Part shown: in pieces, positions 42,244 to 50,790 of the stretch
How the letters are laid out: each line of letters opens with the position of its first letter
How positions within the stretch are numbered: position 1 is the stretch's first letter
Assembly: GCF_006540305.1 (NCBI RefSeq)
Contig: NZ_BJOR01000001.1
Coordinates: 7,812,001-7,876,000, forward strand
Length of the DNA stretch: 64,000 nt
Direction: 5' to 3'
Origin: Streptomyces sp. 6-11-2
GTDB taxonomy: Bacteria; Actinomycetota; Actinomycetes; Streptomycetales; Streptomycetaceae
The notes under the pieces: generated by a model
Database searches by the model: none
Told to the model about the DNA's origin: nothing
Seen by the model: only the letters and a program-made list of their open reading frames with translations
Translations under genes and position numbers: made by a program

Positions 42244-45201
42244 TCAGCGGGAGTGGCCGAGTTGGGCGAGGGCGTGGTCCAGCATGTCGACGAAGAAGTC
42301 CACCGCGGGGGCGTCGATGCACAACGGCGGTTTGATCTTCAGGATGTTGAGGTGGTCGCCGGTGGGCTGGACGATTACGCCGAGGTCGAGCATGCGGTCG
42401 CAGAGTTCGGCGGTCTCTTCCGTGGCGGGTTCCAAGGTGACGCGGTCCCGGACGAGTTCGAGGCCGAGGTAGAGGCCCGAGCCGTGGACAGCGCCGATGA
42501 TGCCGTAGCGGTCGGCCAGTGTCTCAAGCCGGCTCTTCAGACGGCCGCCGACGCGCACCGCATTGCCCTGGAGATCCTCATCGCGCAGGGTGTCCAGGAC
42601 GGTGAGGCCCACGATGCTGGAGACCGGGCTGCCACCGGTGGAGGAGAAGAAGTAACCCTGGTCGCGGTACCGGTCCGCAACCGACTTGGACGTGATGACG
42701 GCGCCGAGGGGGTGCCCGTTGCCCATGGCCTTGGCGACACAGACGACGTCGGGGACGACCTGCTGCTGCTCGAAGCCCCAGAACCAGTGCCCCAGGCGGC
42801 CGTAGCCGACCTGGACCTCATCGGCGACGGCCAGACCGCCGTGGCGGCGGACCGCCGCGTACACCTCGGCGAGGTAGCCGTCGGGCAGGGCCACTCCACC
42901 GGCGTTGCCGTAGTAGGTCTCACTGAGGAAGGCTCCTGCCGGGCGACCGGAGGCGGCCAGCTCGTCGATCACCGCGGCGGCCTCGGGCCCGTAGCACACC
43001 GCATCTGCCCCGCGGTGCAGGCCGCGATAGGAATTGGGCGAGTCCACAGTGCGGACCCAACTCGGCCGCGTTGCCAGGGCGTTCGGGTTGTCCTGGAGTG
43101 AGGTGGAGACCGCGTCGGAGGCGTAGGTCCAGCCGTGGTATGCCTCTCGCAGTGCGACGACGTCGTGCTGTCCGGAGGCACCGATGGCCAGCCGCAGGCC
43201 CAGATCCACTGCCTCGGAACCGGAGTTGACCAGGAACACCGTGTCCAGGGGCTCGGGCAGCAGGGCGGCGAGGCGTTCGGTGAACTCCACCACCGAGGCG
43301 TAGTGGAATCGCGAGTTGGTGTTGAGTCGTCGCAACTGCCGGGAGACCGCCTGCTCGACGCGGGGATGCGCGTGGCCCAGCGGGGTGACGTTGTTGACGA
43401 TGTCGAGGTAGGAGCGGCCGTCGGGGGAGAGCAGATGGTGGCGCCAGCCACGCTCGATGCGGGGAGGTTCGGCGTAGTAGTGCTCCTGCACGGTCGCGAA
43501 CACGGCGTCACGTCGGTCGAGCAGGTCCCTGTCCTGCACACGGCCGGCGTCCCGGAGACCGATGAGCGGGGCGGGGTCTGCGGTGAGCGCGAGCCAGCCG
43601 GCGGCGTACTCGGGGCGGACCAGGCGAGGTACGGCGGGGCCGTCAGCGTTGTGCAGTGCGATGTGGACCGAGTTTCCGGAGGGGAGGTGGGCGATGTCCT
43701 CGCCCGCCTGCACTGTTGCACCAGTGATCACTACAGGATGGACTGCGTGGGGGAAGGACAGCGTCAGCACCTGAGGGCCGAAGGCGATCTCCACACGGCC
43801 CGGTGCCGCGGCGAGGACCTTCCCGACGGCGGGGGCCTGCGCCACGGCGGGCCGGCCGAGCCACAGGTCGATGCCGGTGGGCACCGTGGGAGCGGAAACG
43901 GCTGACAATGCCGGAGCCTGGGTGAGCCGTGGATGCGCGTACCGGGTGGCCACCGCGGCTGCTCCGTCCGCGAGTGCGGAGGCCGAGAGCCGGTCCTCGG
44001 TGCCGGCTTCGAGCCAGGCTCCGTGGTCCATGGAGTCGGCGCCGGTGGACAGGTCGAGGAGAGTGATGTCGTCGTCGGCGAGGCCGCGCAGCAGGAAGTG
44101 CGCCGGTGAATCGGGGCGGGCAGGCACGTCGGCCAGGCCGATCGCGTCCTTGATGAGGTGGACCATCACTGGAAGGGGCAGGCGGGTGGCCTGCTCGAAT
44201 ATGTGCCACTCTCGGTCGAGCGCGGCCTTGGCGTAGGCGTTGTCCTCGTCGACGGCGGCCTGGTGCCGCCCGCTGGCGACCAGGCCGGCCGCGCGCAGGA
44301 TCACGAGCGGCCACAACGCCTCCGCCTCCTCCTGGGAGAGCGACCGAATGGTGTGGAATGCCCGGACGGCGGGTAGCACGTGATGGGGCTCGACCCCGTC
44401 GTGGTGGAGCATCGAGGAGAGCGACACGGCGAGTTCGCCGACCGCCCAACTCGTGGTCACGTCACCGAAGTCGATGACCCCGTCGGGCATGGGCAGGCGG
44501 CCGTCGGGAGAACAGATGAGATTGTCGTCGGTGAGATCCAGGTGCACCGCCTGAGACGGAAGCGCGGCGGCAAGCTTCTGGACCCGCGCCCAGGCGTCGG
44601 CGGTCGCGGCCTGAACGGCGGCGCGCCGGTCGGGCTCGTCGATGTGCTCTGCGAGCTTGGCGACGACGCGGTCGGCGTGCCGCAGGTCCCACTGGAGAAC
44701 GCGCTTGAGGCCCGGGTGGTGGAAGTCACGCAGGGCGGTGCTGACCTTTCCGCCGATCGTGCCCATGGCCGCCACCGTGCTCGGGGACAGGTGCCGTGGT
44801 CCCGAGAGCGGACCGCCGGGCAGGTATCGCATCAGCCGCGCGATGGCCGGCCCGCTCTCGGTGTCCACCGTCGCGCACTGCGGTGAGCCGTCGGGGCGGC
44901 GCAGGACGGTGGCGATGCGCAGTTCTGGGTGAGCCGCAGAGATCAGGTCGGCGGCGGTGTCCTGGGCTTCGATCTCCGTAGGGCCGAAGGCGGGGTTGGC
45001 GATCTTCAGAATGGCCAAGGCCGTGCCATCGTCGCCGTGCAGCAGGAAGTTGGCGTCCTGCTGGCTTCCCAGCGCCTCCGCACGAGCGTTCATGCCGAAG
45101 CGTTGGGCGGCAATGCACTCCGCCTGAGTGGGTGTCACCTGAGGTACGGGAAGCGCTTCCTGGGCGAAGAAGTCGATGGTGCGGTACTCGTCGTGCGGCA
45201 T
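42244..45201 (-). CDS. Kinase / M23-like / class III aminotransferase fusion protein
   Basis: 985 residues in three parts. The APH-like phosphotransferase (about 20-370) has the catalytic HLDLTDDN (H220, D222, N227) and IDFGD (D244). The M23-peptidase-like lipoyl fold (about 440-560) lacks an obvious zinc site. The PLP-dependent class III aminotransferase (about 570-985) shows VNSGSEAVDLGLRLA, DEVQVGYGR and the Schiff-base lysine K824 (CVAKAMGNG). The end domains resemble hydroxylysine kinase and the phospholyase acting on phosphohydroxylysine or phosphoethanolamine, so it may phosphorylate an amino alcohol and then eliminate phosphate. An Lrp regulator lies upstream. Confidence 0.88.
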   Translation of the reverse strand: MPHDEYRTIDFFAQEALPVPQVTPTQAECIAAQRFGMNARAEALGSQQDANFLLHGDDGTALAILKIANPAFGPTEIEAQDTAADLISAAHPELRIATVLRRPDGSPQCATVDTESGPAIARLMRYLPGGPLSGPRHLSPSTVAAMGTIGGKVSTALRDFHHPGLKRVLQWDLRHADRVVAKLAEHIDEPDRRAAVQAATADAWARVQKLAAALPSQAVHLDLTDDNLICSPDGRLPMPDGVIDFGDVTTSWAVGELAVSLSSMLHHDGVEPHHVLPAVRAFHTIRSLSQEEAEALWPLVILRAAGLVASGRHQAAVDEDNAYAKAALDREWHIFEQATRLPLPVMVHLIKDAIGLADVPARPDSPAHFLLRGLADDDITLLDLSTGADSMDHGAWLEAGTEDRLSASALADGAAAVATRYAHPRLTQAPALSAVSAPTVPTGIDLWLGRPAVAQAPAVGKVLAAAPGRVEIAFGPQVLTLSFPHAVHPVVITGATVQAGEDIAHLPSGNSVHIALHNADGPAVPRLVRPEYAAGWLALTADPAPLIGLRDAGRVQDRDLLDRRDAVFATVQEHYYAEPPRIERGWRHHLLSPDGRSYLDIVNNVTPLGHAHPRVEQAVSRQLRRLNTNSRFHYASVVEFTERLAALLPEPLDTVFLVNSGSEAVDLGLRLAIGASGQHDVVALREAYHGWTYASDAVSTSLQDNPNALATRPSWVRTVDSPNSYRGLHRGADAVCYGPEAAAVIDELAASGRPAGAFLSETYYGNAGGVALPDGYLAEVYAAVRRHGGLAVADEVQVGYGRLGHWFWGFEQQQVVPDVVCVAKAMGNGHPLGAVITSKSVADRYRDQGYFFSSTGGSPVSSIVGLTVLDTLRDEDLQGNAVRVGGRLKSRLETLADRYGIIGAVHGSGLYLGLELVRDRVTLEPATEETAELCDRMLDLGVIVQPTGDHLNILKIKPPLCIDAPAVDFFVDMLDHALAQLGHSR

Positions 45202-45264
45202 GCAAGGTCCCTCGGCTGGTCTGGAGCTTGGTGTGGGCAGGCTGGGCGCGGACGCTCGGATGCC

Positions 45265-45705
45265 TCAGTCGACTTCCCACAGGAAGCGGTGCGTGTGAAT
45301 CGCGAAGTAGGGGAAGCTCTCCACGGACGCGACGCCCTCGACGGCCCGTACGGCGTCGTTGATGAAGTCCAGAAGATCACTAGGGCGACTGCACACGACC
45401 TCAGCGAACAGGTCATAGCGGCCAGAAGTCAGGACTGTGTACACGACTTCCTCATGCCGGGACAGTTCATCGGCCACCGCCCGCGAATCGCCCCCGATGC
45501 GTAGGCCCAGGAGAGCCATCGTCTGCTGGCCCATGGTCATCGGGTCGGTCACCCCGACGACCTGGACCGCCTTGGTGTCCATCAGGCGCTGCAGCCGGTG
45601 TCTTGCGGCCGAGGGCGACAGTCCCACCTTCGGCCCCAGCTCGGCGTAGGGGATGCGACCGTCGACCTGCAGCTCCCGCAGGATGGCGCGGTCGATGTCG
45701 TCCAT
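45265..45705 (-). CDS. Lrp/AsnC-family regulator
   Basis: 146 residues. The N-terminal HTH (DDIDRAILRELQVDGRIPYA; ELGPKVGLSPSAARHRLQRL) is followed by the RAM ligand-binding domain (VVYTVLTSGRYDLFAEVVCS). It is 63 nt upstream of the kinase-aminotransferase fusion on the same strand and probably controls that gene in response to an amino acid or amine. A TTCAAG...CTTGAA-type half-site pair could not be firmly identified upstream. Confidence 0.9.
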   Translation of the reverse strand: MDDIDRAILRELQVDGRIPYAELGPKVGLSPSAARHRLQRLMDTKAVQVVGVTDPMTMGQQTMALLGLRIGGDSRAVADELSRHEEVVYTVLTSGRYDLFAEVVCSRPSDLLDFINDAVRAVEGVASVESFPYFAIHTHRFLWEVD

Positions 45706-46079
45706 GAAGGACCTTCCTCACCTGCGTGAATAGCAAGTCGTGTAGTCGTTTCAAGCACAATGACGGATGTCGTCGCTCGAATCAAGTGTTCTGACGACGG
45801 AATCGAGCGGATCCTGGCTCGCAGGCTCTGTGTGCGCGCCGAAGCCCTGTCAGGTTCCCGGCCATGCCGACTGGCCAAGCCGACGCCGGCGGGTCATCGG
45901 GTTTCGTCTCTGCCGCAGCAAGGTGAGCCCCCATCCGAGCACACGGTGGGTTGCCTGTCCCCGCAGAACAGCGCCATAGGCAGCCCAATCCCACGCTTCC
46001 GTGACACCCGCGGAATGCCGTTCGGGGTGGGCCGCCACGAAGATCAACCTCATCCCCGGGTCCGTCGTGTCGGGGGTTC
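45706..46079. other. 374-bp gap, weak protein-like scrap only
   Basis: A minus-strand frame at 45850-46053 (RLIFVAAHPERHSAGVTEAW; DWAAYGAVLRGQATHRVLGW) looks protein-like but has no start, ribosome site or known family. Otherwise the region holds the upstream side of the Lrp gene. Confidence 0.3.
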
Positions 46080-46340
46080 AGCACCGGCGGGCAGCGGCGG
46101 GAGATACCGCAGGAGTTCGGTGCCTGGTCGACCGTCCACAACCGCGTGCGGCAGTGGTGTGACGCCGCCGTCTTCGAGGTCCTGCTGGAGGGCCTGACCG
46201 CAGAAGCCGCGCAGCGGGGTGAGGTGGACCTGTCTCTGGTCAGCGTCGACTCCACCAGCGCGCGCTCATCACGATGCTGCCGGGATGCACCTGGGCGAGG
46301 GCGTCCTCGGGGGTACTGGAGAGGGCTGCAGCCGCCTCGT
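46080..46340 (+). pseudogene. IS5-like transposase, N-terminal/central fragment
   Basis: Frames give REIPQEFGAWSTVHNRVRQW, FEVLLEGLTAEAAQRGEVDL and SLVSVDSTSAR, continued by RAHHDAAGMHLGEGV after a frameshift near 46260. This is the first catalytic D region of an IS5-type DDE transposase. It abuts an antisense GNAT fragment. Confidence 0.7.
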
Positions 46341-46584
46341 CCCCCGTGGAGACCTCCGGGGCGCACGAGGCATGGCCGGTGATCTCCTCCTCATTCAACT
46401 CGGCGACGAAGCATCGCAATCGCGGGGTCTCCGTAGCGAAGCGCAGGGTCTCCAGCCGCCGAGCCAAGTCCGTGGGCTGAGGCGCCGCTCTCTCGTGGGC
46501 GGCATGCTCGGCTGCCAGTTGGGCCACAAGAGGAAGATCGGCAACGCGTGCGCGTCGCACCCGGGCCATTCCGGCGCCGGTCAC
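46340..46584 (-). pseudogene. GNAT acetyltransferase, N-terminal fragment
   Basis: From GTG 46584 (overlapping the upstream TGA) or ATG 46569 the frame reads ARVRRARVADLPLVAQLAAE, HAAHERAAPQPTDLARRLET and PRLRCFVAELNEEEITGHAS. This is the first half of a GNAT domain. The acetyl-CoA loop is lost because IS5-type sequence takes over at about 46340. Confidence 0.65.
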
Positions 46585-47110
46585 CGGACCTCGCCCTCCA
46601 GCACATCGCCGCGCCAGGCCACGAGCCGCTCGTCGACCGAACCCTGGCTGTCGAGCACGTGACGGGTGACGGCATCTCGTTCGTACGCAAGGACCGCCGC
46701 CTCCCACACGCACGGGGCGGGGCCCGCCCGGCCGGGCCGGAGTCGAGTGGCATCGCCGACCGGACCGGTGAAGATGGCGAGGTCGGACATGTAGCCCTCG
46801 ATCCAGGTATGCACCAGGATGTAGTCGCCGTCGCCACCGGCATGGATGAGCAGCACGGAGAGCCCAAGAGAGCCCCGCAGATGCGCCGACGAGAGGTAAT
46901 CGGCAGCGACCCGCCGGTCTGCACCTCCTCGTCCGTCACACTCCGTCCGGGCGCCTCGATCGCATAGGGCTACACCAGGTGCCCGGCGACCGCGCGGCTG
47001 CCCAGTGGGTGCACCATGCGGGCGTGATAGTCATTGGCCAGCGTCAGCAACGCACCCGAATCGACGGCAGTCAAAGACTGGCTGAGCTGAGATTCCGAAA
47101 GATCGGTCAT
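46581..47110 (-). pseudogene. Hypothetical gene broken by a stop and a frameshift
   Basis: From ATG 47110 the frame reads MTDLSESQLSQSLTAVDSGA and HARMVHPLGSRAVAGHLV, then TAG 46972-46970. The same frame continues PYAIEAPGRSVTDEEVQTGG. Near 46890 a frameshift leads to SSAHLRGSLGLSVLLIHAGG, YILVHTWIEGYMSDLAIFTG and DERLVAWRGDVLEGEVR, ending at TGA 46581. The ancestor had about 176 residues and no known function; two lesions show decay. It was coupled to the following GNAT gene. Confidence 0.65.
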
Positions 47111-47310
47111 ACGACCATGGTGCCCGCCTGCGCTGTACGTCCCACAAGATCCGTCGGCCAGGGAGCTACAGACCTCACCCGGACCACCGCTGGTCACAGG
47201 TTGGACTCCCGGTACGGGACACGGCGGTCTCCGGCGCGTCTTCGAGGGGACGCGCCGGAGACCGGTCGGTTTGCCGTCGCTCCTGTCGGTGGGTGGCGGC
47301 GGTTGTGGGG

Positions 47311-47709
47311 TTAGCGGCGGCAGTCCCGGTGGGCAGGGCGCCAGATGCGGGTCCAGTAGCCGGCGTGTGCGTGGTGGTTTTGGTCCCGGTATCCCGGGTG
47401 CCACAGCCGTGACCAGTAGCCCGCCGCTTGCACGCAGTGACGCGACGCCGGCGGCTGGTGGTGCTGCGGTGCCGGCGGCTGGTGGTGCGACGCTACTGGC
47501 GGCAGGTGGTGCGACGTTACCGGCGGCTGGTGGTGCTGCGGTGCCGGCTGGTGGTGCGACGCTACCGGCGGCTGGTGATGTTGTGCTACCGGCGGCTGTG
47601 GGTGCTGTGGTGCGGCCGATGCGGTGCCGACCGTGCCGACGACAGCGCCCGCGGCCAGAGCCGCCGTCGCTGCGCCCAGGGCCGCAGCCCTTTTCAACCC
47701 GTTGATCAT
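47311..47709 (-). CDS. Secreted histidine/proline-rich repeat protein
   Basis: 132 residues from ATG 47709. The signal peptide is NGLKRAAALGAATAALAAGA...TASAA, with cleavage near residue 33. About 60 residues of degenerate HHQPPVASHHQP repeats follow, then a Trp/Tyr/His-rich tail (YWSRLWHPGYRDQNHHAHAG; YWTRIWRPAHRDCRR). Around 30 histidines suggest binding of a divalent metal outside the cell. The repeat is mirrored in the DNA as tandem GGCGGCTGGTGGTG-like units. No strong Shine-Dalgarno site is visible. Confidence 0.6.
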   Translation of the reverse strand: MINGLKRAAALGAATAALAAGAVVGTVGTASAAPQHPQPPVAQHHQPPVASHHQPAPQHHQPPVTSHHLPPVASHHQPPAPQHHQPPASRHCVQAAGYWSRLWHPGYRDQNHHAHAGYWTRIWRPAHRDCRR

Positions 47710-47886
47710 GATCAGGCCTGTCTGTGCGAGTGGGGCTGACGCCCCGCCACTTTCCGGACCGGTTCGTCCGGAGATGCGCTGATCCTCCACCTTGCGACAC
47801 CTGCGCACACTGAAAAACACCGTCTGTTACGAAATGCGGATGGATTTCTCATTCAGCTCAAATATTCATATATGTGAGGCCGGCGA

Positions 47887-48149
47887 AACTGCATGCCGAC
47901 AAAGGCAACGACTACGACCACCTGCGGCGATGGCTCCGCAATCGAGGCATCCGCCACCGCATCGCCCGCAAAGGCGTCGAGTCCTCACAGCGGCTGGGCC
48001 GACATCGCTGGGTAGTCGAGTGAACCGAGTCCTGGCTGGCAGGATGCCGACGTCTCCACCGCCGCTACGAACGCACGGCTGAGCACTTCCTCGCCTTTGT
48101 CGGGAGCGCCGCAGCCCTCATTGGATACCGGCGCCACACCAGCCGATAG
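47887..48149 (+). pseudogene. IS5-like transposase, C-terminal fragment
   Basis: The frame reads LHADKGNDYDHLRRWLRNRG, IRHRIARKGVESSQRLGRHR and WVVE, then an in-frame TGA (48020-48022) and TESWLAGCRRLHRRYERTAE, HFLAFVGSAAALIGYRR. It holds the D and E of the DDE core but is truncated and interrupted. Confidence 0.75.
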
Positions 48150-48164
48150 CCACCAACGAGCCGA

Positions 48165-48734
48165 TCAGCACGGGGGGACTTCCAGGTCGATCGGCGGCAA
48201 TCCCCAGGGTTCCAGGATCCCGTTGCAGTACTCCGCGAGGAACTGGACTGCGCCGCCACCGTAGTGCCACCATGCCCCGCCGCGAGAAGCAACCGTGACG
48301 ATCCAGTCCTGCGGAGATCGTCCCGTCGTGTTCCACATGAACTTGTCGCTGTCGCACGAGTCACCCCAGGGCAGCAGCCCACCAGGAGCTGGGTGGGCCA
48401 GCAAGCCGAGACCGGGTTCCAACCATGCATCGGCAACGACCGCAAGGGTGCGACGGATGGCCTGAAGACTGCGGTCCTCTTCACCCGGCTCAGGAAGATG
48501 AACCAGAAGGAAGTCTCCCATGGCGAAGGTCGGGTACCACTCCGCGAGGTACTTGTAATCGGCGGGAAGCCCGGTGCCCAGGCTCTCCTCGAACCCAGCC
48601 CAGTCGATTACGGCCCGCGCCGGCCGGCGGAGGTCGGTCAATCCGGGGACGGCACGCTCCAGCAGCGCAAGAGCCTCTTCCGCATCGGTTATGCGGCGCT
48701 GCGGCGTCTGTGTGCCGACCAGATCGTCATCCAT
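48165..48734 (-). CDS. SMI1/KNR4 (SUKH)-type protein
   Basis: 189 residues from ATG 48734. SUKH-like features are the central IDWAGFEESLGTGLPADYKY with LAEWYPTFAMGDFLLVHLPE, and LLPWGDSCDSDKFMWNTTGR followed by AVQFLAEYCNG. SUKH proteins are often immunity proteins for polymorphic toxins, but no toxin gene was found next to it. It lies isolated among IS fragments. Confidence 0.75.
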   Translation of the reverse strand: MDDDLVGTQTPQRRITDAEEALALLERAVPGLTDLRRPARAVIDWAGFEESLGTGLPADYKYLAEWYPTFAMGDFLLVHLPEPGEEDRSLQAIRRTLAVVADAWLEPGLGLLAHPAPGGLLPWGDSCDSDKFMWNTTGRSPQDWIVTVASRGGAWWHYGGGAVQFLAEYCNGILEPWGLPPIDLEVPPC

Positions 48735-48908
48735 GAGGCGCAGCCTGCCACACGCATCCGACGTCCCCGACGGGGCGGGCTCACCAAAGCTCCTCTGATG
48801 CCGCCCGCGGCACCGGCAGCGGCCATGAAGCCTGCCCCACGCGACTAGAGCCATCAGAAGCGTCCTCTAATCAGGGCTTGCCCTTCGGTCGCGGGACGGA
48901 GTGGTGGA

Positions 48909-49260
48909 GTGTCGATGGGAGCGGGCTCGGGTCAACAAGTCCCCGAGGCGACCCAGGTGGTCGCGCGGGCGGCGTTTCCGAAGGGTTGCCTGGCGATGCG
49001 GGTGCGGGACGCGCTCGGCCCGCTGTTCGACGACGAGGTCTTCAGGTCTGCGTTCGGCGTCCGTGGCCGTCCCGGTTGCTCCCGGGCAGCTGGCTTTGGT
49101 GTCCGTGTTGCAGTTCGCCGAGAACCTGACCGACCGCCAGGCCGCGCATGCGGTGCGGGCCAGGATCGACTGGAAGTACCTGCTGGGCCTCGTCCTGGCA
49201 GACTCAGGGTACGACTTCACGGTGCTGACGGGGCTTCGCGATCGCCTGCTGGCCCACTGC
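48909..49260 (+). pseudogene. IS1182-family transposase, N-terminal fragment
   Basis: The frame from GTG 48909 gives ARAAFPKGCLAMRVRDALGP and LFDDEVFRSAFGVRGRPG. After a frameshift near 49075 the next frame reads GQLALVSVLQFAENLTDRQA, AHAVRARIDWKYLLGLVLAD and SGYDFTVLTGLRDRLLAH. That is the conserved IS1182 N-terminal domain; the catalytic DDE part is absent. Confidence 0.8.
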
Positions 49261-49371
49261 AGCAGGGGCAGCGCGAACCAGCACGGATGCGTGATGGCGA
49301 CGTGGGTATGGCGGGCGGCGCCAGCCAGCGTGGCGTACGTCGTCAGAAGCGGCGACCCCGCCTGGTTCTGG

Positions 49372-50112
49372 CTAGGCAAACGTGGCGCTCCAGGTGACTG
49401 GCCCGACGATGCCGTCCACGCTCACGCCCCTGCTCGACTGGAAGCTGCGGCAGGCGGAGTCGGAGCCCGGCCCGTACTGGCCGTCCACGGTGAGGGAGTA
49501 GCCGTGCGCGCTGTTCATCCGGTACTGCCAGGTCGCCACGCTGGCGTGCACGAAGGTCGGCGGCTGGCGGAAGCTTACTCCGGGATAAGGCAAGGGCCCG
49601 CCAACGGGGTTGACCTCGCCGCTGAGTACGCGGGAGTAAAGGTTGCCCGGGCAGTCAGTCGCGTGGTGGTCGCGGTGGGCGGTGATGGCCTGCGCGGCGC
49701 CGCCCTGCGCCCGCAGGCGGTCGATTCCGTAGCGGATGGCGTCGATCAGCCCGGCCGTGATGGTGTCGTAGTTGCTGCTGGTACCGCCGGTCAGCGCACA
49801 GACCGCGTACCAGTCGTCGTTGCCCTGCGTGGTGCCCTGGGCGGCAGTACGGACGTTCTCGCCGCGACCCTGGAAAAGGTAGCCGTGGACACAGGCGAGG
49901 TGGCTGTAGGCGATGTCCGACCAGCCGTTGGAGTCCATGTGGAAGTTCTGGATGCCCCGCACCTGGCTGGCGCAGTCGGCGTGGTTGGCCTTGGCCACCT
50001 TCACGGCGTCGACATGATGGACGGCCACGCCGCCCTGGGCTGGGGTGATGTTGCTGCTGACGCTCTTGGGTGACCGGGCGCCCCACTGGGAGCGGGTGAC
50101 GAACGTGGCCAT
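49372..50112 (-). CDS. N-acetylmuramoyl-L-alanine amidase with peptidoglycan-binding domain
   Basis: 246 residues from ATG 50112 (GGCGGAG upstream). An amidase_2/PGRP domain covers 1-165: RSQWGARSPKSV, VAVHHVD, IQNFHMDSNGWSDIAYSHLA, and the zinc ligands H and C in AHRDHHATDCPGNLY. A PG_binding_1 domain sits at 185-245 (VDGQYGPGSDSACRSFQSSR; VDGIVGPVTW). It would cleave the peptide stem from glycan strands. It has no signal peptide; the ORF overlapping its start encodes one. Confidence 0.9.
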   Translation of the reverse strand: MATFVTRSQWGARSPKSVSSNITPAQGGVAVHHVDAVKVAKANHADCASQVRGIQNFHMDSNGWSDIAYSHLACVHGYLFQGRGENVRTAAQGTTQGNDDWYAVCALTGGTSSNYDTITAGLIDAIRYGIDRLRAQGGAAQAITAHRDHHATDCPGNLYSRVLSGEVNPVGGPLPYPGVSFRQPPTFVHASVATWQYRMNSAHGYSLTVDGQYGPGSDSACRSFQSSRGVSVDGIVGPVTWSATFA

Positions 50113-50360
50113 CAACTCCGCCCTCCTCGGCCCAAGGCACAACTGACGGTGGCGTTTAACGGCTCGGCGTGGGCGTTGCGCACTGCGTCGGGGCCATAAA
50201 CCGCGCTGGCGTGGCGAGGGTGCGTGACGATGGGGAGCTCGCCGCTCCCCGCGGGGAGGGGGGTGGCGGCATGCGCGGGTCCGGAACAGATGACGGGCAG
50301 CGCGAGCGCGCTGCCGGCTGCCGCCAGCAGCGCGACGCGGCGAGATGGGCCGTGGGTCAA
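50112..50360 (-). CDS. Short ORF with Tat-like signal peptide, coupled to the amidase
   Basis: 82 residues. TTG 50360 follows GGAGGACCG. The signal has SRRVALLAAAGSALALP and a cleavage site near GPAHAA, then a short tail PIVTHPRHASAVYGPDAVRN. It ends inside the amidase ribosome-site/start region (50112), in a different frame. It may be a real small secreted protein, or the signal peptide of the amidase separated by a frameshift. Confidence 0.5.
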   Translation of the reverse strand: MTHGPSRRVALLAAAGSALALPVICSGPAHAATPLPAGSGELPIVTHPRHASAVYGPDAVRNAHAEPLNATVSCALGRGGRS

Positions 50361-50594
50361 CGGTCCTCCAGTTGGGCGCAAAGTGGGGTTCGATTGTCCG
50401 GATGTTGGCAGGTTCCCGTCAAGTACGTGTCAGGGCAACTAGCCTGTAATTCCGCGTAGTTGGGGCGGACGGACGTGGCGGGTTTCATCCGGGGTGCCGC
50501 CGCGGAAATCCCGGGGGCGGCGCCAGGCCTGACGGCCCCGACACTGGGGCGGAGGCCCGTGATCACGAGGTTTGTGCTCCTTGCGCTGGCCCAG

Positions 50595-50790
50595 CTAGTG
50601 CTGTGACCGGAAAGGTTCACCGGCTCGCGACGCCCGGCACGGCACTCCCCCAGCCTTCGGCCGGGGGTACCCCCACGCCGCGTTGTCGCATCACCCGAGT
50701 ACATCCAGTACGCGGGCAATGCTCCGCCTTGCGATGTACCGGACCGGACGCCGCGAGCTTCCCGGCAAACCTTCCCGGCCACAGCACTAG
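50595..50790. mobile_element. 196-bp MITE-like element with 23-bp inverted repeats
   Basis: CTAGTGCTGTGACCGGAAAGGTT (50595-50617) is repeated inverted at 50768-50790 with two mismatches. There is no coding capacity inside. The core contains the hairpin CCCCCAGCCTTCGGCCGGGGG, a sequence common in Streptomyces intergenic repeats. The outermost CTAG could be the target duplication. The right end supplies the TAG stop of the glucanase gene. Confidence 0.65.

Noticed and set aside
47428..47739. Tandem DNA repeats considered as CRISPR or other spaced array
   Set aside because: Repeats are short, irregular and without spacers; they encode the His/Pro repeat on the minus strand.
46080..48149. N- and C-terminal IS5 fragments considered as one transposon carrying the genes between them
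   Set aside because: Both fragments are truncated with different lesions, and no inverted repeats or target duplications were seen; a split single element remains only a guess.
48165..48734. SUKH protein considered as part of a toxin-immunity system
   Set aside because: No toxin-like gene lies nearby; neighbours are IS fragments and an amidase.
50112..50360. Short secreted ORF considered as a RiPP precursor
   Set aside because: No modification enzymes near it, and the signal is Tat/Sec-like; overlap with the amidase is a simpler explanation.
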